Source: Acidimicrobiia bacterium
GTDB taxonomy: Bacteria; Actinomycetota; Acidimicrobiia; Spongiisociales; SHLN01
Assembly (NCBI GenBank): GCA_030623545.1
Contig: JAUXLW010000040.1
Location: forward strand, 1 to 8,790
Length of the DNA stretch: 8,790 nt
Direction of reading: 5' to 3'
Shown: in pieces, positions 1 to 8,790 of the stretch
Position numbering within the stretch: the first letter of the stretch is position 1
Layout: every line of letters starts with the position of its first letter
Program-made: the position numbers and the translations under genes
Notes under the pieces: model-generated
Seen by the model: the letters and a program-made list of their open reading frames with translations, nothing else
Told to the model about the DNA's origin: nothing
The model's database searches: none

Positions 1-2359
<2,359 letters not shown>

Positions 2360-2366
<7 letters not shown>

Positions 2367-3007
2367 CTCCACATCGGGTCGGGTGCTTGCCAGGCCGGCG
2401 GATTGCCCCAACTGTCGGCGTAAACAACCTCATGAACAGGTGGGCGGTCGGCGACTCCCCACTTCCCGAGGGGGTACCCCAGGGTTACGCACGCCGCGTT
2501 CCGCCACCCCTTGGCAGCGGGAACGCCGAGCAGCTCCGCAACCTCATCCGCGGCGAAGTTATGCAGCACGGTGGTGAGGGTGGCTCCAATTCCATGACCG
2601 CGGGCTGCCAGCATCAGATTCCACACCGCCGGGTAAATTCCCGACCCGTCGACATCGTTGCGAGTGAAAGCCAGGACGGCCAGGGGGACCTGAGCGAAGT
2701 TGGCTGCCAGCCAACCGGCAGATGACATCACTCTCAAGGTCTGGTCATCGCCCCGCTCTGCAGCGGCCTCCCTGCGTCCCGCGTATGCGGTTTCGTTGAG
2801 CCGGTCCCAGGATCGACCGTACAGCTCGCCCAGTTCGGCCATCACGTCGCGATCGCTCACCGTGACGAACCGCCATTGTTGGGTGTTGCCGGGCGATGGG
2901 GCCCGAATAGCCGCATCCATGATCCGGGCCACGACGTCGTCCGGAATGGGGTCAGGCTTCACGCGACGCATCGCCCGGGTGGTGTAGAGGGCTTCGTTTA
3001 ACTCCAA
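2360..3007 (-). CDS. nitroreductase-family FMN-dependent oxidoreductase
   Basis: Predicted soluble flavoprotein that would transfer electrons from NAD(P)H through FMN; the substrate is unknown. The 215-residue protein has the family layout: an N-terminal ALYTTRAMRR (6-15) typical of the FMN-phosphate arginines, APSPGNTQQWRF (36-47), a central helical region, HGIGATLTT (138-146) and a C-terminal LGYPLGKWG (176-184). The chosen start is TTG at 3007 because AAAGGAG (3020-3014) sits 6 nt upstream. The ATG at 3028 lies before that site and would add seven residues not expected in the family. It is the last gene of the - strand run, 49 nt after the UPF0316 gene, and its stop overlaps the ATPase stop. 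Members of this family act on nitro compounds, quinones, flavins or halogenated substrates; nothing here selects among them. Confidence 0.88.
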
Positions 3008-3013
3008 CTGACG

Positions 3014-3020
3014 CTCCTTT
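3014..3020 (-). promoter_or_regulatory. strong Shine-Dalgarno site for the nitroreductase TTG start
   Basis: On the - strand, AAAGGAG occupies 3020-3014 and is followed after 6 nt by TTG at 3007-3005. The match to the 16S rRNA tail and the spacing are close to ideal. The only in-frame ATG nearby (3028) lies upstream of the site, so this element decides the start. Confidence 0.8.
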
Positions 3021-3056
3021 GGTCGCATTCAGCCTAAGGGCAACGGCACCGTCCGG

Positions 3057-3587
3057 TCACTTGCGGACGCGTGAGCCCTTCGTCAATGCCAGGTTGAGAG
3101 TCTCGACATCCTCAAACGTCACGAACGCAGCCGGATTCACCCGGCTAACGATCTCGAGCGCCTCCCTCTTTCGCTTGCGGGGAACCACCGAGAACGCCAG
3201 GCGCACCGGACCGTCACGACCCTCGGCATTGATGACGGTGACGGCGAAGCCGGCAGAGCGCAAGGCACCTGCCGACTGGGGAGATTCGAAGGGCGCCACG
3301 ACCCTGAGGACTCCCTGCCCGAGGGCGAGCCACTTCTCCACAGTGCCACCCAGCATCGTCCCTGCGGCGAAGCCTCCGGCAAACGCGACCACCTTGATTG
3401 GCTCGTCGACATTTGTGACCACCTGGCTGACCGCCAGGAGCCAGGTTGCCGACTCGAAGAACCCGAGCGCCCCGGCCAGCCTCCGCCGGCCGCGGAACAG
3501 ATAGATGATTCGCATGGTCCCGAGCGACTGATCCACCAGTCTGGCCAGAAAAATCAGCAGAGAAACAACAACTGTTTCGATGGACAT
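3057..3587 (-). CDS. UPF0316 (DUF5698/DUF2179) membrane protein
   Basis: Small membrane protein of 176 residues, related to the UPF0316 family (for example Bacillus YebE), with no established function. Three hydrophobic helices lie at about 4-20, 37-58 and 63-85. The region between the first two carries the family-like TMRIIYLFRGRRRLAG (24-39), and GTMLGGTVEKWLALG (76-90) follows the third. The rest, about 95-165, looks like the soluble DUF2179 domain, ending near NPAAFVTFEDVETLNLAL (151-168). The ATG at 3587 is preferred because the protein then begins directly with the first helix. A longer open frame reaching 3734 would only run back across the end of the desaturase gene. No good Shine-Dalgarno is visible in the 22-nt gap, so translation may be coupled to the gene before. 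Residues 100-140 are rich in Arg and Lys near the end (PRKRKRE), fitting a cytoplasmic face. Confidence 0.85.
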   Translation of the reverse strand: MSIETVVVSLLIFLARLVDQSLGTMRIIYLFRGRRRLAGALGFFESATWLLAVSQVVTNVDEPIKVVAFAGGFAAGTMLGGTVEKWLALGQGVLRVVAPFESPQSAGALRSAGFAVTVINAEGRDGPVRLAFSVVPRKRKREALEIVSRVNPAAFVTFEDVETLNLALTKGSRVRK

Positions 3588-3609
3588 GGCGCAACCCGGG
3601 GTGTGCGAA

Positions 3610-4512
3610 TCAGGTGGCGCTAACGCCGATTCGGCGTTCGAACAGTTCGGCCTGGCGCAGAAGGGTGCGGGGGAATCCCATGATCTGCTCCTGAAGTTCC
3701 TGGGCCTGGGCGGAGAGGCCGGTGATGCGCTCAATGCCCCAATCGCGGATTAACGGAACGACGACCCGGTCATGGTGTATCCGCAGGTTGTACACGCCGG
3801 CCTTGGCCATCTCGACGGCCCGGCGCAGGAAGTGAGGCATGGCGACCCCCGGCATCTGGAAGGTCTTGAACTGTTGATAGATGGCTTCGAGGGTGGCCGC
3901 CGGCTCCTGCTCGAGCATGGCTTGGACTACTCCCCGATAGAACATGAAATGATGGTTCTCGTCGACCGCGATTCGGCTCATCAACTCATATGCCACCGGA
4001 TCGTCGGTGATCTTGCCCGCGTTACGGTGACTGACCCTGGTCGCCAACTCCTGGGCAGCGGTATAGACGAAGACGTTGATGGGGTCGGGGGCTCCCGAGT
4101 GAAAGCCCTTAGTCATCGTTGCCAGGCGATCATTCTCCAGCTCCACCGGATCGGCGTTGCGGGTGGTCAGCAGGTAGCTGCGAATGGCAATGGCGTGCTG
4201 ACCCTCCTCCGCGGTCCACAGGTGGTTCCATTCCTTGAACGTCTCATTGCCTCCGACATGGGACTCGATCTCTGAGTGGTAGTAGGGCAGGTTGTCCTCT
4301 GTAAGCAGGTTGAGGACCAGCGACGTCCGGGCCTCCGGCGATATGGTGCACTGACTCTCGTCCCAGGGCTCCTCGCGGTAGTTGCGCCCCTTTTCCCACG
4401 GCACCAGCTCGTGGGCGTACCAATGCTCCCGACGACCCTTGTGCTCGTCGATGAGCTTCCTCACGGCGGGCGTAACAGCGTCCAGGAGCTCGTAGTGTTC
4501 TTCGACCGGCAA
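3610..4512 (-). CDS. soluble acyl-ACP desaturase (ferritin-like diiron, DesA type)
   Basis: Predicted cytoplasmic diiron enzyme that inserts a double bond into acyl chains carried on acyl carrier protein, using O2 and electrons from ferredoxin. All six expected iron ligands are visible in the 300-residue protein: E72 (LLTEDNLP), E103 and H106 (AEEGQH), E155 (AAQELATRVSH), and E185 and H188 (DENHH). Length and layout match bacterial and plant stearoyl-ACP desaturases, mycobacterial DesA1/DesA2 included. There are no membrane segments, which separates it from the membrane-bound DesA3 type. The start is TTG at 4512, preceded by AAGGAGGAGG. A longer frame to 4644 would add 44 residues translated from the end of the permease gene. 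It lies 43 nt after the permease gene and 22 nt before the UPF0316 gene. Substrate chain length and double-bond position cannot be read from sequence. No ferredoxin or reductase is encoded nearby. Confidence 0.9.
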   Translation of the reverse strand: MPVEEHYELLDAVTPAVRKLIDEHKGRREHWYAHELVPWEKGRNYREEPWDESQCTISPEARTSLVLNLLTEDNLPYYHSEIESHVGGNETFKEWNHLWTAEEGQHAIAIRSYLLTTRNADPVELENDRLATMTKGFHSGAPDPINVFVYTAAQELATRVSHRNAGKITDDPVAYELMSRIAVDENHHFMFYRGVVQAMLEQEPAATLEAIYQQFKTFQMPGVAMPHFLRRAVEMAKAGVYNLRIHHDRVVVPLIRDWGIERITGLSAQAQELQEQIMGFPRTLLRQAELFERRIGVSAT

Positions 4513-4516
4513 CCGA

Positions 4517-4526
4517 CCTCCTCCTT
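4517..4526 (-). promoter_or_regulatory. strong Shine-Dalgarno site for the desaturase TTG start
   Basis: On the - strand, AAGGAGGAGG spans 4526-4517. Its AAGGAGG part ends 7 nt before TTG at 4512-4510. No ATG or GTG start occurs at a suitable distance, so the element fixes a TTG start and shortens the protein to 300 residues. Confidence 0.82.
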
Positions 4527-4555
4527 CAATGCGATTAGACCCGACCACGGTTCGT

Positions 4556-5398
4556 CTAGTTACCCGAGACCCTACTGCGCCGGCGTCGCGAGTTCTCCCC
4601 ACCGCGGGGCTCCCAGGTGAAGAAGCGTAGGGCGAGGATGGCACCGCCGACTCCCCAGGCGGCCATCACGGCTAGATGAGCTCCGATGGCGTATTCCCCG
4701 GCTCCGGCAGACCAGCTGAAGCCACTGCCGGTCAGGCCGGGGTTGAAGGCATCGCCGAAGGCGGCAACGAAATGTTTGAGTGGAAACAGATTCCCTGCGA
4801 ACTCGATCCAAGCCGGGGGATTGGCATTGACAATGAAAACGTCCGAGATGAAGGCAATGGGGAGCAGGGTGGCGTTGGCCACAGCCGGCGCGGCATCACC
4901 CGACGACACCAGCGCTGCCAACATGAGCCCGAGAGCTGCAAAGGCTCCCGCGCCGAGGAGGAACGAGATAAGGGCGGCCAGAAAAGTGCGTCCGATGATC
5001 TCGACGCCGAAGAAGATCACCCCGACACTCATCATCAGCACGCCGGACAAGAGCGCAAGCCACACGGCCGATCCGACCCGGCCGACGATATAGATCCAGG
5101 GCGGAAGCGGTGTCCCCCGTACCTTCTTGAGGATTCCCAGATCCCGGGCAATGGCAGTGGTGATGGTCAGGTTCGTGTAGGTGGCCGAAGCAGCTCCGAA
5201 TACCGCCAACGCCGGGGCATAGAACTGAGCCGTCGTGACTCCGAGCTCCTCGATCTCGTCGTTCCCGAATATGGCAGTAAACAGCAGCAAGAACATCAAA
5301 GGGAAGACCAGAGTGAAAAAGGCCCCGACCGGCGTCCGCCAAAAGATCCTGTTCTGATATTTGATCTGCTGCAGGATGAGCCGGAAATCTCTACCCAT
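4556..5398 (-). CDS. ABC-2 type transporter permease
   Basis: Membrane subunit of an ABC-2 exporter, paired with the ATP-binding gene just upstream. The 280-residue protein has six hydrophobic helices at about 26-46, 58-80, 107-130, 138-165, 171-190 and 240-261. A cytoplasmic segment, ARDLGILKKVRGTPLPP (84-100), is characteristic of the drug/lipid ABC-2 permeases (the DrrB/NodJ-like group). The tail is short and basic (RRRRSR at 271-276). The ATG at 5398 is chosen; it lies in ATGGGTAG and overlaps the stop of the ATPase gene by 8 nt, with a purine-rich GGTGGGGGTGG upstream. A GTG at 5410 in the same frame is a possible alternative. Overlap and order imply coupled synthesis of the two subunits. 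The cargo is unknown. The lipid-gene context makes a lipid or amphipathic compound plausible, but drug efflux is equally possible. Confidence 0.9.
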   Translation of the reverse strand: MGRDFRLILQQIKYQNRIFWRTPVGAFFTLVFPLMFLLLFTAIFGNDEIEELGVTTAQFYAPALAVFGAASATYTNLTITTAIARDLGILKKVRGTPLPPWIYIVGRVGSAVWLALLSGVLMMSVGVIFFGVEIIGRTFLAALISFLLGAGAFAALGLMLAALVSSGDAAPAVANATLLPIAFISDVFIVNANPPAWIEFAGNLFPLKHFVAAFGDAFNPGLTGSGFSWSAGAGEYAIGAHLAVMAAWGVGGAILALRFFTWEPRGGENSRRRRSRVSGN

Positions 5399-6302
5399 CG
5401 CCACCCCCACCGGTCAGGCGCAAGTAGATGTCCTCCAATGTCGGGCGCTCAACCGTGAGCCCTTCGAGCTCCAGGCCCCGTTCCATGGCCCAGCTGGTGA
5501 TTTCATTCAAAGCTTCGGTGGGAGTGGATGTCTCAAGAGTTACCTGCCCGTCGCTCTCGTCCAGACCGGCCCGGGCCACCGGCGGAAGATCCTCCCCGGC
5601 GACGTCTCTTCCGACTCGAAACCTGATTGTGGCTTCGCCCTCGGCGCGGCCACCGATGTCCGCCGGGGTGCCCTCCGCCACGATGACGCCACCAGCAATA
5701 ACGGCCACCCGATCTGCCAGATTCTGCGCCTCGTCCATGTAATGGGTGGTCAACAAGATGGTCTTGCCGAGCTGACGCAGGTTGTCTATCAGGCTCCAGG
5801 CCTGGCGCCGCGCCGAAGGGTCGAACCCGGTCGTCGGTTCGTCAAGGAAGATCACGTCGGGGTCGCCGATGATGCCGAGGGCCAGCTCCAGGCGTCGTTG
5901 CTGGCCGCCGGACAAGGTCTTGACCCGGGCCCGGCGCTTCTCCTGCAACCCGACAATCTCAACCACTTCGTCCACCGGGAGCGACCTGGGATAGATCGCG
6001 GCATACGTTGCCAATATCTCCGCGACTTCGAGCTCCGGTTCCAGGGCCGTCTGTTGAAGAACTATCCCGATCCGTTCGCGGAACGAACGTCCCCCGGTTT
6101 CGGGGTCGAAGCCAAGCACCTCAACGCTCCCCCGGGTTCGCCGCCGATGCCCCTCGAGAATTTCTACGGTCGTGGACTTCCCGGCCCCGTTAGGCCCGAG
6201 CAGAGCAAAGACCTCACCCTCGGCAACGGTGAGATCTATCCCTCCCACCGCGGCGAGGTCGCCGTAGAACTTCTCGAGCCCGCTTACTGCAATCGCGTTC
6301 AT
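5391..6302 (-). CDS. ABC-2 type transporter ATP-binding protein
   Basis: Nucleotide-binding subunit, 303 residues, expected to sit on the inner face of the membrane with the permease encoded next. Every motif needed for ATP hydrolysis is present: Walker A GPNGAGKST (36-44), Q-loop VLQQTALEPE (81-90), signature LSGGQQRRLELALG (130-143), Walker B VIFLDEP (150-156) with catalytic E155, and the switch H187 in TTHYMDEA. The region from about 225 to 300 resembles the DUF4162 C-terminal domain of DrrA-like exporters and ends in a Gly/Asp tail. The ATG at 6302 is the natural N-terminus. No convincing Shine-Dalgarno precedes it in the 35-nt gap after plsY, so a leaderless or coupled start is possible. 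As a drug/lipid-type exporter ATPase it gives no information on cargo. Confidence 0.95.
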   Translation of the reverse strand: MNAIAVSGLEKFYGDLAAVGGIDLTVAEGEVFALLGPNGAGKSTTVEILEGHRRRTRGSVEVLGFDPETGGRSFRERIGIVLQQTALEPELEVAEILATYAAIYPRSLPVDEVVEIVGLQEKRRARVKTLSGGQQRRLELALGIIGDPDVIFLDEPTTGFDPSARRQAWSLIDNLRQLGKTILLTTHYMDEAQNLADRVAVIAGGVIVAEGTPADIGGRAEGEATIRFRVGRDVAGEDLPPVARAGLDESDGQVTLETSTPTEALNEITSWAMERGLELEGLTVERPTLEDIYLRLTGGGGDG

Positions 6303-6337
6303 CGTATGGATGGTATCTGCCGAGGCCAGGGCTCATC

Positions 6338-6913
6338 TCAGAGAGTCTGCTCACCCCCATGAAACATGCGCTCAATGTTGGTGCGGTGCCTGGCAACGAC
6401 CAGCAAGCTCACCGCCGCCATGATCGCGGCCGACCAAGCGTGCAATGCCCAGATTGCAACTCCGGGAACGGCAAGGGTGGCGATCGTCAGCGAGCCGAGC
6501 GACGACATCCGGGTGACGGCCACGATCGCGCCCCAGATAACGGCGAGCGCCAACCCGAGCCCGGGAATGGTCCATAGGAGCATGCCGCCGGCAGTCGACA
6601 CTCCCTTCCCTCCCCGAAACCTGTGCCAGACGGGAAAGCTGTGGCCAACTACAGCCATCGCTCCCGCCGCGAACCCGACGAGCTCGCTGCCGCCCACCAA
6701 TTCCCCGATGGCGGCCGCGGCGATCCCTTTGAGAACATCGGCAACCAGGACCACCGCACCCTGGCGATGGCCCAGAGTCCGCGAGATGTTGGACGCCCCC
6801 GGATTACCACTACCAGTCGCATAGATGTCGACGCCATGACGTCGAGCAGTGAGCCCGCCTACGTCGATGCTGCCGATGAGATACCCGGCGAGGATGGTTA
6901 GTGCCTCAAGCAC
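6338..6913 (-). CDS. plsY: acyl-phosphate:glycerol-3-phosphate acyltransferase PlsY
   Basis: Membrane acyltransferase that moves an acyl group from acyl-phosphate to sn-glycerol-3-phosphate, making lysophosphatidate in the first step of phospholipid synthesis. The 191-residue protein carries the PlsY motifs: GSGNPGASNISRTLG (34-48), ADVLKG (58-63), GHSFPVWHRFRGGKGVST (90-107) and the C-terminal HRTNIERM...GE (176-188), between hydrophobic helices. One difference is GSIDVG (14-19), where GSIPFG-like sequence is usual. The start is taken as GTG at 6913, within GTGCTTGA, overlapping the pgsA stop by 8 nt. An ATG at 6946 is in frame but would add 11 polar residues before the first helix. The upstream glpK product makes its glycerol-3-phosphate, and pgsA acts later in the same pathway. 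The partner enzyme PlsX, which makes acyl-phosphate, is not in the window. Confidence 0.93.
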   Translation of the reverse strand: MLEALTILAGYLIGSIDVGGLTARRHGVDIYATGSGNPGASNISRTLGHRQGAVVLVADVLKGIAAAAIGELVGGSELVGFAAGAMAVVGHSFPVWHRFRGGKGVSTAGGMLLWTIPGLGLALAVIWGAIVAVTRMSSLGSLTIATLAVPGVAIWALHAWSAAIMAAVSLLVVARHRTNIERMFHGGEQTL

Positions 6914-7451
6914 GTTCGAAGAACACCGAGCGGTATCGGACCACATAGTCCACCGCCGAGATCAGCGTGATGGCCGTTGCCAGAGTGATGGCCCACTGAT
7001 CGAGAAACAGCGGTCCCCACTTGTCCTCCAGTCTCACGATGGCAAGGCCAATAGCCACAAACTGAATTGTTGCCTTCCATTTGCCCCAACCTGAGGGCGG
7101 CAACGTCTCGCCGTCGGAAGCCACGACACCCCGGAGGGCCATGATGGCGATCTCACGGGCGATGATCACGAACGCAAGCCATATGTTCACCCGATCTACG
7201 ACCAGAAGCGCTGCCAGGGTCCCGGTCACGAGGAGCTTGTCGGCCGTAAGGTCGAGGAAGGCACCGAATACCGATGTCTGGCCCCAGCGCCGCGCCAGGT
7301 AACCGTCGGCGTAGTCGGTCAGGGCAGCAATCGTGAAAACGGCAGCGGCGATGCCGAAGTTGTGGTTGATGTCGTCCTCAGAGATCACGAGACCCATGAC
7401 AACCGGCACGGCCGCGATACGGCCAACTGTGAGAAACAGCGGAACATTCAT
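6906..7451 (-). CDS. pgsA: CDP-diacylglycerol--glycerol-3-phosphate 3-phosphatidyltransferase
   Basis: Membrane enzyme that joins CDP-diacylglycerol and glycerol-3-phosphate to give phosphatidylglycerophosphate, the precursor of phosphatidylglycerol and cardiolipin. The 181-residue length is typical. The CDP-alcohol phosphotransferase signature is complete: D46, D49, G50, A53, R54, G63, D67 and D71 in the DxxDGxxAR(8)GxxxDxxxD spacing. The N-terminal VPLFLTVGRIAAVPVV (3-18), the central AREIAIMALRG and the GKWKATIQFVAIG stretch are typical of PgsA rather than phosphatidylinositol or phosphatidylserine synthases, though an inositol-type substrate cannot be strictly excluded in an actinobacterium. 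Its ATG at 7451 follows the glpK stop after a single base (TGATATG), with a GGAG-rich stretch inside the end of glpK as probable ribosome site. Its own stop overlaps plsY, so glpK, pgsA and plsY are probably translated in a coupled way. Confidence 0.93.
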   Translation of the reverse strand: MNVPLFLTVGRIAAVPVVMGLVISEDDINHNFGIAAAVFTIAALTDYADGYLARRWGQTSVFGAFLDLTADKLLVTGTLAALLVVDRVNIWLAFVIIAREIAIMALRGVVASDGETLPPSGWGKWKATIQFVAIGLAIVRLEDKWGPLFLDQWAITLATAITLISAVDYVVRYRSVFFERA

Positions 7452-7452
7452 A

Positions 7453-8790
7453 TCAATCCACCCACTCCAACGTGCGAGCTACCGCCTTCTTCCATTGGCC
7501 ATACTCTGCTTCCCGTAACCCGGGATCCATCCGCGGCTCCCACCGCTCTCCTTCGCCCCAATTTACGCGCAGCTCGTCGATCCCTTGCCAGAAACCGGTG
7601 GCCAGCCCGGCAACGTACGCGGCGCCGAGGGCAGTGGTCTCACTCACCAGAGGGCGCACTACCGGAACCCCAAGCACATCGGCCTGGAACTGCATGAGAA
7701 GTTGGTTCTGCACCATGCCGCCATCTACCTTCAGAGCTTTCAATTCGACATCCGCATCTGCTCGCATGGCATCGATCACTTCCCGAGTCTGCCAGGCGGT
7801 GGCCTCGAGTACCGCTCGCGCCAGGTGAGCCTTAGTGATGTACCGTGTCAAGCCGGCGATGACACCCCGGGCATCCGGTCGCCAGTGGGGGGCGAAGAGC
7901 CCGGAGAAGGCGGGCACGAAATAGACGCCCCCGTTGTCTTCCACCGACGCCGCCAACGCCTCGATCTGCTCTGCCGACTCAATCAGACCGAGGTTGTCGC
8001 GCAACCACTGGACCAGGGCCCCGGCGATGGCAATGGAACCCTCCAGCGCATACACCGCCGGCTCGGTACCGAGCTGGTACCCGACGGTAGTCAGCAAGCC
8101 ACTCTTGGAGGGCACGGGTCGAGTCCCCGTGTTGAGAAGCATGAAGCACCCCGTGCCGTAAGTGTTCTTGGTATCACCGGGATCGAAACCGCCGTGCCCG
8201 AAAAGGGCTGCTTGCTGATCGCCGAGAATCCCCGCCACCGGTACCCCGGGCACCCGGCCAACCGATTCGCCGTAGACCTCGGAAGACGAGCGAATATCAG
8301 GCAATAGGGCCCGGGGCACGCCCATCGCCTCGAGCAGGCCGTCGTCCCAGTCGAGGGTCTCGAGGTTCATCAGCATCGTGCGGCTGGCATTCGTCACGTC
8401 CGTGGCATGGACCCCTCCGTCGGGGCCTCCGGTTAGATGCCAGAGAGCGAAAGAGTCCATAGTGCCGAACAACACTTCACCCGACTCAGCCCGGGAGGCA
8501 AGACCGTCGACGTGATCGAGCAGCCAACGAATCTTGGGCCCCGAGAAGTAGGTGGCAAGCGGCAACCCGGTGATCTGGCGGAAGCGATCCTGACCTTCAT
8601 CACCTGCCAGATCAGCAACCAACCCGGCAGTGCGGGTGTCTTGCCAGACCAGAGCATTGTGAACCGGCTCACCCGAGTGGCGGTCCCACAAGACGGTGGT
8701 CTCGCGCTGGTTGGTGATTCCTATTGCAGATAAGTCAGCAGCGGCCAGGCCCTGGTAGTCGAGCGCCTCGGCCATTACCGCATCGATCCG
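7453..8790 (-). CDS. glpK: glycerol kinase, N-terminus outside the window
   Basis: Cytoplasmic FGGY-family kinase converting glycerol and ATP to sn-glycerol-3-phosphate. The frame is open to the window edge; 445 residues are present, and alignment of active-site residues with E. coli GlpK from memory suggests about 54 N-terminal residues are missing, including the first phosphate loop. Numbering from base 8790, the glycerol-binding residues are visible: R29-E30 in GITNQRETT, Y81 in LATYFSGPK, and the catalytic base D191 in GILGDQQAALFGHGG. Also visible are TDVTNASRT, NTYGTGCFML, ALEGSIAIAG, and the C-terminal ATP-site KVDGGMVQNQLLMQFQADVLG with SETTALGAAY. These identify glycerol kinase rather than other FGGY sugar kinases. 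It heads the visible part of the - strand operon, directly ahead of the two genes whose enzymes use glycerol-3-phosphate. Any upstream glpF or regulator would lie beyond the edge. Confidence 0.96.
   Translation of the reverse strand, partial: RIDAVMAEALDYQGLAAADLSAIGITNQRETTVLWDRHSGEPVHNALVWQDTRTAGLVADLAGDEGQDRFRQITGLPLATYFSGPKIRWLLDHVDGLASRAESGEVLFGTMDSFALWHLTGGPDGGVHATDVTNASRTMLMNLETLDWDDGLLEAMGVPRALLPDIRSSSEVYGESVGRVPGVPVAGILGDQQAALFGHGGFDPGDTKNTYGTGCFMLLNTGTRPVPSKSGLLTTVGYQLGTEPAVYALEGSIAIAGALVQWLRDNLGLIESAEQIEALAASVEDNGGVYFVPAFSGLFAPHWRPDARGVIAGLTRYITKAHLARAVLEATAWQTREVIDAMRADADVELKALKVDGGMVQNQLLMQFQADVLGVPVVRPLVSETTALGAAYVAGLATGFWQGIDELRVNWGEGERWEPRMDPGLREAEYGQWKKAVARTLEWVD

Noticed and set aside
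3008..3056. Possible terminator or promoter in the largest gap of the operon, including the short inverted repeat ACGG-TG-CCGT
   Set aside because: The stem is 4 bp with a 2-nt loop and no T-tract follows; no promoter hexamers stand out.
4513..4555. Possible promoter before the desaturase (TCTAAT as a -10)
   Set aside because: No acceptable -35 hexamer is found at 16-18 nt, and the gap is only 43 nt inside a co-directional run; too weak to annotate.
4676..5458. Long + strand open frame opposite the ABC permease gene
   Set aside because: Translation is a low-hydrophobicity, charged, glycine-rich shadow with no domain, fully covered by the permease frame with its six helices.
6303..6337. Possible hairpin or leaderless promoter between plsY and the ABC ATP-binding gene
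   Set aside because: Only 3-bp stems are seen and no convincing -10/-35 pair; noted only as lacking a clear ribosome site.
5361..6362. Long + strand open frame opposite the ABC ATP-binding gene
   Set aside because: It is antisense to a gene with every ABC motif; its translation has no recognisable domain and is what high-GC codon bias produces on the opposite strand.

Overview
The window looks like ordinary chromosome from a high-GC, probably actinobacterial organism. Three things suggest this: the GC-rich coding sequence, a CtpE-type P-type ATPase of the kind common in Actinomycetota, and a soluble acyl-ACP desaturase of the mycobacterial DesA type. An uncultivated lineage such as Acidimicrobiia would fit, but that placement is inference. 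Almost every base is coding. No tRNA, rRNA, CRISPR array, insertion sequence or phage gene was seen.

Layout: the left quarter (1-2366, + strand) is the 3' part of a P-type cation ATPase gene that enters from outside the window. The rest (2360-8790) is one run of eight co-directional genes on the - strand. In transcription order they are: glycerol kinase (glpK, 5' end outside the window), phosphatidylglycerophosphate synthase (pgsA), acyl-phosphate:glycerol-3-phosphate acyltransferase (plsY), an ABC-2 ATP-binding protein, its permease, a ferritin-like acyl-ACP desaturase, a UPF0316/DUF2179 membrane protein, and a nitroreductase-family flavoprotein. The last gene converges on the ATPase gene, and the two 3' ends overlap by 7 bp.

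Spacing on the - strand is very tight: 1 nt, an 8-nt overlap, 35 nt, an 8-nt overlap, 43 nt, 22 nt and 49 nt. This fits a single operon. The first three genes form a membrane-lipid unit. GlpK makes glycerol-3-phosphate, and PlsY and PgsA both consume it, PlsY for the first acylation and PgsA for phosphatidylglycerol headgroup synthesis. The desaturase further down would set the unsaturation of the acyl chains. The ABC-2 exporter, UPF0316 protein and nitroreductase have no assigned substrate. Their position suggests, but does not show, an envelope or lipid role.

Two genes (desaturase and nitroreductase) have very strong Shine-Dalgarno sequences placed ahead of TTG codons. Their proteins are therefore shorter than a longest-frame call would give. 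No clearly novel system was found. The points most worth checking are the glycerol-3-phosphate/lipid operon with its embedded exporter, the ATPase with Gln where the M4 motif normally has Glu, and the TTG starts.
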